The notes below the pieces were generated by a model that had not been told where the DNA came from, made no database searches, and worked only from the letters and a program-made list of their open reading frames with translations. From positions 1 through 12,158 of the forward strand of contig CAYORM010000086.1 in assembly GCA_964406375.1 (NCBI GenBank): a stretch of DNA of 12,158 nt, in the 5' to 3' direction. The translations under genes and the position numbers were made by a program. Shown piece by piece: positions 7,314 through 12,158 of this stretch. Within the stretch, counting starts at the first letter, position 1. Each line of letters begins with the position of its first letter. Origin of the DNA: CAYORM01 sp964406375 (GTDB lineage Bacteria > Pseudomonadota > Alphaproteobacteria > DSM-16000 > Inquilinaceae).

Positions 7314-8651
7314 ATGACGTTCATCCTCCCGCTCCGGCGATACGGCCCCGCCGTCCTCGCTCTGGCCGCGGCCCTGATCGCCCTTGTCGGCCTGACCGGA
7401 ACCCCGGCCCGCGCCGAGATCCGCATCGATGTCACCCAGGGCGTGACCAACCCCTTGCCGATCGCGATCACCGACTTCGCGGGCAGCGGCGCGGCCGAGG
7501 CGCAGACCGGTGTGCAGATCTCGGAGGTCATCACCGCCAATCTGCGCCGGTCCGGCCTGTTCGCGCCGATCGACAAGCGCGCCTTCATCCAGGATTCGGC
7601 ATCCGCCCAGGCGGGACCGCGCTTTGCCGACTGGCGCGTGCTGGCCGCCCAGGCGCTGGTGACCGGCGCGGTCCAGGCGCAGGCCGACGGCCGCTTCCGC
7701 GTCGACTTCCGCCTCTGGGACGTCATCGCCGAGCAGCAGATCGTCGGCTTTTCCTACACCGCCGGGCCGCAGAACTGGCGCAAGGTCGCCCACCAGATCT
7801 CGGACGCCATCTATCGTGCGCTGACCGGCGAGGAGGGGTATTTCGATACCCGCATCGTCTACGTCTCCGAGACCGGCCCGCAGACCAACCGGGTCAAGCG
7901 CCTCGCCATCATGGATCAGGACGGGGCGAACCATCAGTTCCTCACCGACGGGTCGGTGCTGGTGCTGACGCCGCGCTTCTCCCCCACGGTCCAGCAGATC
8001 ACCTATTTCGCCTATGTCGGCAACACGCCGCGGGTCTACCTGCTCGACATCCCGACCGGCCGGCAGGAGGTGCTGGGCGACTTCCCCGGCATGACCTTCG
8101 CGCCGCGCTTCAGCCCAGACGGCAACCGCGTCGTCATGTCGATGGCCCAGGGCGGCAATTCCGACATCTATGTGATGGATCTGCGGACCCGTCAGCTCAC
8201 CCGGCTGACCAGCGATCCGGCGATCGACACCTCGCCCTCCTTCTCGCCCGACGGCAGCCAGATCGTCTTCGAGAGCGATCGCGGCGGCTCCCAGCAGCTC
8301 TACATCATGAATGCCGACGGCTCGGGCGTGCGGCGGCTGACCTATGGCGAAGGCCGCTATGCCACCCCCGTCTGGTCACCGCGCGGCGACCTCATCGCCT
8401 TCACACGGATCTCGGGGCAGTTCTCGATCGGCGTGATGCGGCCGGACGGCACGGGTGAGCGCACGCTCGCCTCGGGCTTCCTGGCGGAGAGCCCGACCTG
8501 GGCGCCCAACGGGCGTGTCCTCGCCTATGCGGCGAGCGGCGGCGGCGGGTCTAGCCGGCTCGTCGCGGTCGATGTGACGGGCCAGCATTCCTGGCCCATC
8601 GAGACGCCGCTCGACGGCTCCGACCCGGCCTGGTCGCCGCTGCTGCCCTGA
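7314..8651 (+). CDS. tolB: Tol-Pal system periplasmic beta-propeller protein TolB
   Basis: TolB is the periplasmic protein that binds Pal and, through its N-terminal segment, TolA. It has 445 residues (E. coli 430). A Sec signal peptide is clear (basic LRRY, a hydrophobic core about 12-28, and ARA cleavage after residue 34), giving a mature N-terminus EIRIDV. Residues about 35-170 form the N-terminal alpha/beta domain. The six-bladed propeller follows, with blade motifs FSP at 222, FSPDG at 266 and 310, WSPRG at 354, WAPNG at 396 and WSPLLP at the C-terminus. The open frame extends upstream into tolA, but ATG 7314 is chosen because AAAGGAG (7299-7305) lies 8 nt before it and the signal peptide begins there. 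It lies 34 nt after tolA. Confidence 0.97.
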   Translation: MTFILPLRRYGPAVLALAAALIALVGLTGTPARAEIRIDVTQGVTNPLPIAITDFAGSGAAEAQTGVQISEVITANLRRSGLFAPIDKRAFIQDSASAQAGPRFADWRVLAAQALVTGAVQAQADGRFRVDFRLWDVIAEQQIVGFSYTAGPQNWRKVAHQISDAIYRALTGEEGYFDTRIVYVSETGPQTNRVKRLAIMDQDGANHQFLTDGSVLVLTPRFSPTVQQITYFAYVGNTPRVYLLDIPTGRQEVLGDFPGMTFAPRFSPDGNRVVMSMAQGGNSDIYVMDLRTRQLTRLTSDPAIDTSPSFSPDGSQIVFESDRGGSQQLYIMNADGSGVRRLTYGEGRYATPVWSPRGDLIAFTRISGQFSIGVMRPDGTGERTLASGFLAESPTWAPNGRVLAYAASGGGGSSRLVAVDVTGQHSWPIETPLDGSDPAWSPLLP

Positions 8652-8770
8652 GGCGACGGACCATCGAACCGGAGGGGTGCAGACGGGAAAGGGCTTGCAG
8701 CCCGGTCCGCGCCCCTCTAACCCGTTCCACCATGCCGGCTTAGCCGGTTCCAGACACGGCGGATCAAGCC
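8652..8770 (+). other. tolB-pal spacer with potential extended RNA structure
   Basis: This 119-nt spacer can fold extensively. GGAGGGGTGC (8671-8680) pairs with GCGCCCCTCT (8709-8718) over 10 positions, two of them G-U. Inside it GGGCT/AGCCC (8691-8695 with 8699-8703) forms a 3-nt-loop hairpin, flanked by a short GAC/GTC pairing. A second hairpin, CCGGC-TTA-GCCGG, occupies 8735-8747. A competing pairing, CGGACC (8657-8662) with GGTCCG (8704-8709), would disrupt the main stem. A weak promoter-like pair TTGCAG (8694-8699), 16 nt, TCTAAC (8716-8721) overlaps it. No clear Shine-Dalgarno precedes pal. It may be a pal leader or a processing site, or only GC-driven folding; I do not recognise an RNA family. 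Confidence 0.35.
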
Positions 8771-9253
8771 ATGCTTCTCAAGTTCGCGCCGCTCTTCGCT
8801 ATCGCGCTGCTGGTGGCGGCCTGCAGCTCCTCGCAGGAGGCCGGCACGGCCGGTGCAGGCGGGCTGGCGGGCGCCGGCGGCGTCGGGGCCGCCATCCCCG
8901 GCAGCCAGCAGGATCTCGCGGTCAATATCGGCGACCGCGTCTTCTTCGGCACCGACCGCTACGACCTGACGCCCGAGGCCCAGGCGACGCTGCAGGGCCA
9001 GGCCCAGTGGCTGAACCAGTATCCCAACGTCACCGTGATCATCGAGGGCCATGCGGACGAGCGTGGCACGCGCGAGTACAACCTCGCCCTCGGCGACCGG
9101 CGGGCGAACACGGTGCGCGACTATCTCATCGCGCTCGGCGTCAGCCCCAGCCGGATCACGACGATCAGCTACGGCAAGGAACGGCCGCAGGTCCCGGGGT
9201 CGACCGAGGCCGCCTGGGCGCAGAACCGGCGTTCGGTCACCGTCGTCCAGTAA
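8771..9253 (+). CDS. pal: Peptidoglycan-associated outer-membrane lipoprotein Pal
   Basis: Pal anchors the outer membrane to peptidoglycan and is the end point of the Tol machine. It has 160 residues. A lipoprotein signal peptide ends in the lipobox VAAC, so the mature protein begins at lipidated C18. A Gly/Ala-rich linker (about 22-45) follows, then the OmpA-like domain (about 50-160). Its diaminopimelate-binding signature is GHADERGTREYNLALGDRRA (93-112); D96 and R111 have the same 15-residue spacing as the OmpA ligand pair D271/R286. The ATG at 8771 is followed at once by the signal sequence. It lies 119 nt after tolB and 197 nt before cpoB, the two largest gaps within the tol genes, suggesting separate control of Pal abundance. 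Confidence 0.98.
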   Translation: MLLKFAPLFAIALLVAACSSSQEAGTAGAGGLAGAGGVGAAIPGSQQDLAVNIGDRVFFGTDRYDLTPEAQATLQGQAQWLNQYPNVTVIIEGHADERGTREYNLALGDRRANTVRDYLIALGVSPSRITTISYGKERPQVPGSTEAAWAQNRRSVTVVQ

Positions 9254-9302
9254 GGCGACGTCGCGGGCAGGACGTCCGGGACGGAAAAGACTGTCAGGGC
9301 AG

Positions 9303-9328
9303 TGCCGGGCGCCAGCGGGCGCCCGGCA
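9303..9328 (+). repeat. Perfect 11-bp inverted repeat downstream of pal
   Basis: TGCCGGGCGCC (9303-9313) and GGCGCCCGGCA (9318-9328) are perfect reverse complements around the tetranucleotide AGCG, 49 nt after the pal stop. No T-run follows, so it is more likely an RNA-stabilising hairpin or a copy of a dispersed palindromic repeat than a terminator itself. Short CTGTCAG direct repeats flank it (9291-9297 and 9338-9344). Confidence 0.7.
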
Positions 9329-9351
9329 GCGGTCCTTCTGTCAGAGGGGAA

Positions 9352-9389
9352 GGGGCGCGTGCCGCAGGGGCCGCGCCCCGCCTTGTTTT
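9352..9389 (+). terminator. Probable Rho-independent terminator after pal
   Basis: GGGGCGCG (9352-9359) pairs perfectly with CGCGCCCC (9372-9379). The stem can continue with GCC/GGC (9361-9363 with 9369-9371) past one bulged T. TTGTTTT follows at 9383-9389, three bases after the stem. This fits an intrinsic terminator on the + strand, 98 nt beyond pal. If efficient, it would separate pal from cpoB-tilS, although no clear promoter is visible between 9390 and 9450. Confidence 0.6.
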
Positions 9390-9450
9390 CGCCGGGAGAG
9401 GACGCCAACTTGGCCGTACCGAGATCCCGCAGAGAGGGAGCCGCGAACCG

Positions 9451-10404
9451 ATGCCGCCCGTTCCGCTGAAGTCGCTCCTGCTGGCCGCCGCGATGGTCTT
9501 TCCGGCGTCCGTCGCATTGGCGCAGACGACGTTCGAGGCGCAGCTCCTCGAGCGCATCCAGCAGCTCGAGATCCAGCTCTCCCGCCTGACGGGACAGGTG
9601 GAGGAGTTGCAGCATCTCAACCGGCAGCTCGACGACCGGCTGACACGTGCGCTCTCCGACGTCGAGTTTCGCCTCACGGAACTCGAGGGCGGCGACACCT
9701 CCACACTCTCCACGGGGCCTTCCGGCTCCGGCACGCCGGCGCCTGCCACCACACCCGCGCCGTCCTCCTCGGGTGGCGGGCTCGCGCCGACGACGGCGCC
9801 CGCCGGTCCGATGCCGCTGCCGCTGATCCCGCCGAACCGTGGCGGGGGGATCGGTCCTTCGGGCGCGATCGACCCGATGGACCAGACGGGCCTCGGACTG
9901 GTCGGGATCGACGGGGTGGCGGGGGCGGCGCCGGTCGGTGGCGGTCCGGTGACGATTGCTCCGACCGGCGGCATGGCCGGCGGCGTTACCGTCGCGAGCA
10001 CCGGCAATGCGGTCCCGGCGGGCGATCCAGCCGCTCATTACGACCATGCCTACGGGCTCTATCGCAGCGGTGATTACGCCGGTGCGATCGCTGCCTTCCA
10101 GTCCTTCATCTACAGTTACCCGACCGACGCTTTCGCCGGGAACGCGCAATACTGGCTGGGGGAGGCCCATCTGGCGCGCGGCGAGCTGGTCGAGGCGGCG
10201 CATGCCTTCCGCGCCTCCTATCAATGGAACCCGACGGGCACCAATGCGGCGCAGAGCCTGCTGCGGCTCGGCCAAGCCTATGTCGCGATCGGTCAGCCGG
10301 CGGATGGCTGCACCGCCTTCCTGAGGCTCGCCAACGACTATCCCACGGCACCGGCAGCGGTGCTGCAGCAACTCCAGATCGAGAGGGCGCAGCTCGGGTG
10401 CTGA
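9451..10404 (+). CDS. cpoB: Tol-Pal associated periplasmic TPR protein CpoB (YbgF)
   Basis: CpoB is the periplasmic protein known in E. coli to bind TolA and coordinate PBP1B cell-wall synthesis with outer-membrane constriction. It has 317 residues (E. coli 263). A signal peptide has a hydrophobic core at about 8-22 and a likely cleavage after ALA at residue 24. The trimerising coiled coil spans about 28-79 (LERIQQLEIQLSRL, VEELQHLNRQLDDRL). A long Gly/Pro/Thr linker (about 80-190) accounts for the extra length. TPR repeats cover about 193-300 (AHYDHAYGLYRSGDYAGAI; AQYWLGEAHLARGELVEA; SLLRLGQAYVAIGQ). The open frame extends upstream across pal by chance; ATG 9451 is chosen for its signal peptide and GAGGGAG site (9434-9440). 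The stop overlaps the tilS start, and the C-terminal residue is a lone cysteine. Confidence 0.94.
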   Translation: MPPVPLKSLLLAAAMVFPASVALAQTTFEAQLLERIQQLEIQLSRLTGQVEELQHLNRQLDDRLTRALSDVEFRLTELEGGDTSTLSTGPSGSGTPAPATTPAPSSSGGGLAPTTAPAGPMPLPLIPPNRGGGIGPSGAIDPMDQTGLGLVGIDGVAGAAPVGGGPVTIAPTGGMAGGVTVASTGNAVPAGDPAAHYDHAYGLYRSGDYAGAIAAFQSFIYSYPTDAFAGNAQYWLGEAHLARGELVEAAHAFRASYQWNPTGTNAAQSLLRLGQAYVAIGQPADGCTAFLRLANDYPTAPAAVLQQLQIERAQLGC

Positions 10405-11642
10405 GCGCCTTGCCCGTCGACGCGGCCGCTTTCGCGGCCGCGATGGCGCGCTTTTCCGATGGCGACGGCCATCTGGCGGTCGCCGTCTCGGGCGGCCCGG
10501 ATTCGACGGCGCTCGCCTTCCTCGCGGCGCGCTGGGCCCGCGCACGGGGGAAGCGCCTTTTCGCCTTCACCGTCGATCACCGGCTGCGGCCGGACTCCGG
10601 CCGCGAAGCCGCGCAGACCGCGGCCCGTATGGCGGCGCTCGGCCTGCCGCACCGCATCCTCGTCTGGGATGACGCGCCGGCGCGTGCGTCGCAGGAAGCG
10701 GCGCGGCGTGCGCGCTATGCCCTTTTGGTCGGTGCCTGCCGCGAGGCGGGCTGCGACCGGCTGCTGCTCGGGCACAGCCGCGACGACCAGGCCGAGACCG
10801 TGCTCTGGCGCCTGGCGCGCGGCAGCGGTCCCGACGGTCTGGCCGGCATGCCGGCCGAGCGGCTCGAGGATGGCATCCGCCTCCTGCGTCCGCTGCTCGA
10901 TTTCCCGAAGGCGCGATTGGTGGCGACCTGTGATGCGGCCGGGCTCGCCTTCGTCACCGATCCGTCGAACGCCGCACCGCGCTATGCCCGCGGGCGGCTG
11001 CGCGCAACCCGCGCGGCCCTGGCCGAAGAGGGGATGACCGACACCCACCTCGTGCGTCTCGCCGCACGGATGGCGATGATGCGCGATGCGCTGGACGGCG
11101 CGGCACGGGCCTTCGCCGTTTCGGCGATCCGCTCGACGCCCTATGGCGAGGCCCGGCTCGACCGGGCCGCCTTCGCTGCCGCGGAGCCGGAGATCGCCCG
11201 GCGGGCGCTGGCTCTGGCGCTCCGCCGGGTCGGCGGACGCGCCCGCCCGCCCGCTTTCGAAGCACTGCTCTGTGCCGTCGACCGCATTGCCGGGCGCGGC
11301 GGCGAGCCGGTCCGCACCGCCTGGACGCTCGGCGGCTGTGTCTGCCGGATGGCAGGGGCCGAGGCCGTCCTCCGGCGGGAGCCGCGCGGCCTCGAGGAGC
11401 GGCCGGTCACCGGTGGCGAGGAGGTGGTCTGGGACGGCCGTTTCCGCGTGTCGCTGCCGCCCGGCCTGCCGCCGGAGAGCCGGCTCTCCGCCTGGGGTGC
11501 GGCGGCCGCCGGGAGCTGGCGACCGCCCGGCCTTGCCGCGGGCACCGCGCGCGTCCTTCCGGCGTTGTGGACCGCAGGACGGCTGGTGCTGCCGCCCGTC
11601 GCCTCATCCGGCCCGGTGCTTGATTGGCAGCCGGTCGAATGA
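10398..11642 (+). CDS. tilS: tRNA(Ile)-lysidine synthetase TilS
   Basis: TilS is an ATP-dependent cytoplasmic enzyme that converts C34 of tRNA-Ile(CAU) to lysidine so that it reads AUA; it is normally essential. It has 414 residues from GTG 10398 (E. coli 432). The PP-loop SGGPDS is at 31-36, VDHRLRPDS at 59-67, GHSRDDQAET at 125-134 (S127 where many homologues have H) and RGSGPDGLAGMP at 141-152. The RPLLDFPKA block starts at 164 and DPSN is at 188-191, followed by the Arg-rich stretch RYARGRLRATR. The C-terminal half is less conserved. GTG 10398 overlaps the cpoB stop by 7 nt and has GAGAGGG (10381-10387) at suitable spacing; ATG 10443 would leave only 15 residues before the PP-loop. Neighbour ftsH, 125 nt downstream, is standard. 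Confidence 0.95.
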   Translation: MLSALPVDAAAFAAAMARFSDGDGHLAVAVSGGPDSTALAFLAARWARARGKRLFAFTVDHRLRPDSGREAAQTAARMAALGLPHRILVWDDAPARASQEAARRARYALLVGACREAGCDRLLLGHSRDDQAETVLWRLARGSGPDGLAGMPAERLEDGIRLLRPLLDFPKARLVATCDAAGLAFVTDPSNAAPRYARGRLRATRAALAEEGMTDTHLVRLAARMAMMRDALDGAARAFAVSAIRSTPYGEARLDRAAFAAAEPEIARRALALALRRVGGRARPPAFEALLCAVDRIAGRGGEPVRTAWTLGGCVCRMAGAEAVLRREPRGLEERPVTGGEEVVWDGRFRVSLPPGLPPESRLSAWGAAAAGSWRPPGLAAGTARVLPALWTAGRLVLPPVASSGPVLDWQPVE

Positions 11643-11684
11643 TCCTGGCGGGTGGGGGTGGTCGCGGTTGCTTCGTCGCCGGTG

Positions 11685-11702
11685 TTCATTATTTATAATG
11701 AA
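11685..11702 (+). promoter_or_regulatory. AT-rich perfect 18-bp palindrome containing a TATAAT -10 box, probable ftsH promoter/operator
   Basis: TTCATTAT (11685-11692) and ATAATGAA (11695-11702) are exact reverse complements around TT. The palindrome contains TATAAT (11694-11699), a perfect sigma-70 -10 hexamer, in otherwise GC-rich DNA. Transcription from it would start near 11706, giving ftsH a leader of about 62 nt. There is no good -35: TTGCTT (11668-11673) is 20 nt away and the 17-nt position reads CTTCGT. The symmetry suggests a dimeric regulator site overlapping the promoter, but no regulator can be named. Confidence 0.6.
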
Positions 11703-11729
11703 GAGCGCGACCAGGGTTCGGCGCGCCGT

Positions 11730-11743
11730 CGTCCGGGAGGACG
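11730..11743 (+). other. Leader hairpin with GNRA-type loop over a ribosome-binding site
   Basis: CGTCC (11730-11734) pairs with GGACG (11739-11743) around GGGA, a GNRA tetraloop. This covers the GGGAGGA Shine-Dalgarno of the mini-ORF at 11751. Because GGACG occurs again at 11756-11760 in the next repeat unit, CGTCC could instead mask the ftsH ribosome site. The stem is short, so the pairing is only a possibility. Confidence 0.35.
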
Positions 11744-11771
11744 GAACGCTGTGAAGGACGGAACTGCGTGA
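11738..11771 (+). repeat. 17-bp tandem duplication of the ftsH translation-initiation region
   Basis: Unit 1 (11738-11754, AGGACGGAACGCTGTGA) and unit 2 (11755-11771, AGGACGGAACTGCGTGA) are adjacent and match at 14 of 17 positions: ten identical bases, three differences, then GTGA. Each unit contains a Shine-Dalgarno-like AGGA and a GTG start at the same spacing. Because 17 is not a multiple of three, the two starts are in different frames. Confidence 0.85.
11751..11771 (+). CDS. Putative six-codon leader mini-ORF ahead of ftsH
   Basis: GTG 11751 opens six codons (MKDGTA) ending in TGA 11769-11771, which overlaps the ftsH GTG start as GTGA. Its ribosome site GGGAGGA (11735-11741) lies 9 nt upstream and is at least as good as that of ftsH. 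If translated, terminating ribosomes could restart on ftsH. The peptide has no run of one amino acid that would suggest attenuation. It may be only a by-product of the 17-bp duplication. Confidence 0.3.
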   Translation: MKDGTA

Positions 11772-12158
11772 ACAATATCGGCAAGAACGTCGCGCTCTGG
11801 ATCATCATCGGCCTTCTGCTGGTGGCGCTGTTCAACCTGTTCCAGAATTCCGGTGGTTCGCGGAGCGGGCAGGGGTCGATTCCGTACAGCGAACTGGTCG
11901 CGGCGGTCGATGCGGGCGAGATCGCCGATGCGACGATCCAGGGCGACACTGTCACCGGCCATTTCCGCAGCAACCGTTCCTTCACCTCCTACCTTCCGGC
12001 CGGAACCAACATCGTCGACCGCATGACCAATGCGGGGGTGCGGGTGAATGCCGCACCCGTCGAGGGACCGAGCCCCTTCATCCAGATCCTGGTCTCCTGG
12101 CTGCCGATGCTGCTGCTGATCGGCGTCTGGATCTTCTTCATGCGCCAGATGCAGTCCG
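11768..12158 (+). CDS. ftsH: ATP-dependent membrane zinc metalloprotease FtsH, N-terminal part (3' end outside window)
   Basis: FtsH is the hexameric inner-membrane AAA+ protease that degrades misfolded membrane proteins and regulators such as LpxC and sigma-32 in E. coli. Only the first 130 codons are present and they run off the window. They comprise a short N-terminus (MNNIGKNVALW), membrane helix 1 (about 7-26), the periplasmic domain (about 35-100, with IPYSELVAAVDAGEI and a GVRVNAAPVEG block), and membrane helix 2 (about 105-125) ending FFMRQMQ, the usual lead-in to the ATPase domain. The ATPase and HExxH regions lie beyond the window. The GTG start is supported by the family N-terminus and by GAAGGA (11753-11758), 9 nt upstream. 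The position after tilS is the conserved order. Confidence 0.95.
   Translation, partial: MNNIGKNVALWIIIGLLLVALFNLFQNSGGSRSGQGSIPYSELVAAVDAGEIADATIQGDTVTGHFRSNRSFTSYLPAGTNIVDRMTNAGVRVNAAPVEGPSPFIQILVSWLPMLLLIGVWIFFMRQMQS

Noticed and set aside
5675..7726. A 683-codon open frame on the minus strand opposite tolR, tolA and tolB
   Set aside because: It is the complement of Pro/Glu-rich, high-GC coding DNA (CCG/GAG read as CGG/CTC), giving an Arg/Gly-rich translation with no domain, ribosome site or promoter. The + strand genes are certain.
8671..8732. Possible tRNA-like element ending CCACCA in the tolB-pal spacer
   Set aside because: It has a long outer stem and a terminal CCACCA, but no T-loop GTTCRA motif, no anticodon arm of the right size and no D-loop, so it is not a tRNA.
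8677..9450. Apparent upstream extension of cpoB through pal in another frame
   Set aside because: The extension is open by chance. The signal peptide and Shine-Dalgarno at 9451 define the real start, and pal occupies the region in its own frame.
11647..11661. G-run cluster (GG, GGG, GGGGG, GG) after tilS resembling a two-tier G-quadruplex
   Set aside because: Two-tier patterns are frequent in GC-rich DNA and of doubtful stability; nothing else supports a function.
11668..11699. Heat-shock (sigma-32-type) promoter for ftsH
   Set aside because: TTGCTT and the TATAAT box are 20 nt apart, and no CCCAT-like -10 or CTTGAA-like -35 is present at the right spacing.

Overview
The window is an ordinary chromosomal housekeeping stretch from a high-GC (roughly two-thirds G+C by eye) Gram-negative bacterium, almost certainly an alphaproteobacterium. 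The gene order ruvC-ruvA-ruvB-ybgC-tolQ-tolR-tolA-tolB-pal-cpoB-tilS-ftsH is characteristic of that class. The Pro/Glu-rich, TonB-like TolA and the Arg/Gly-rich N-terminus of TolR also fit. The family cannot be fixed from this sequence; Rhodospirillales-like is a guess. All real genes lie on the + strand, and no mobile element, CRISPR array, tRNA or rRNA was found. No gene-free gap exceeds 200 bases.

Layout: (1) The 3' end of secA (2-1051) finishes with a zinc-binding SEC-C tail. It is followed by a 136-bp gap with a GC hairpin and then a cation diffusion facilitator gene (1188-2075). (2) The Holliday-junction resolvasome genes ruvC, ruvA and ruvB (2125-4317) come next, with ruvA/ruvB and ruvB/ybgC joined by 4-nt ATGA/GTGA overlaps. 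(3) The Tol-Pal envelope genes ybgC, tolQ, tolR, tolA, tolB, pal and cpoB span 4314-10404. TolQ/TolR form the proton-driven inner-membrane motor, TolA crosses the periplasm, TolB and the lipoprotein Pal connect to peptidoglycan and outer membrane, and CpoB links the system to cell-wall synthesis. (4) tilS (tRNA-Ile lysidine synthetase) overlaps the end of cpoB. (5) ftsH (membrane AAA+ protease) begins at 11768 and runs off the window.

The genes themselves are conventional; the less explained material is in the spacers. Upstream of ftsH there is an AT-rich perfect 18-bp palindrome carrying a consensus TATAAT. After it comes a 17-bp tandem duplication of the translation-initiation region, which creates a six-codon mini-ORF whose stop overlaps the ftsH GTG start. 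The tolB-pal spacer can form an extended RNA structure. The pal-cpoB spacer holds two very stable hairpins, the second terminator-like. I see no candidate for a wholly new multi-gene system here.
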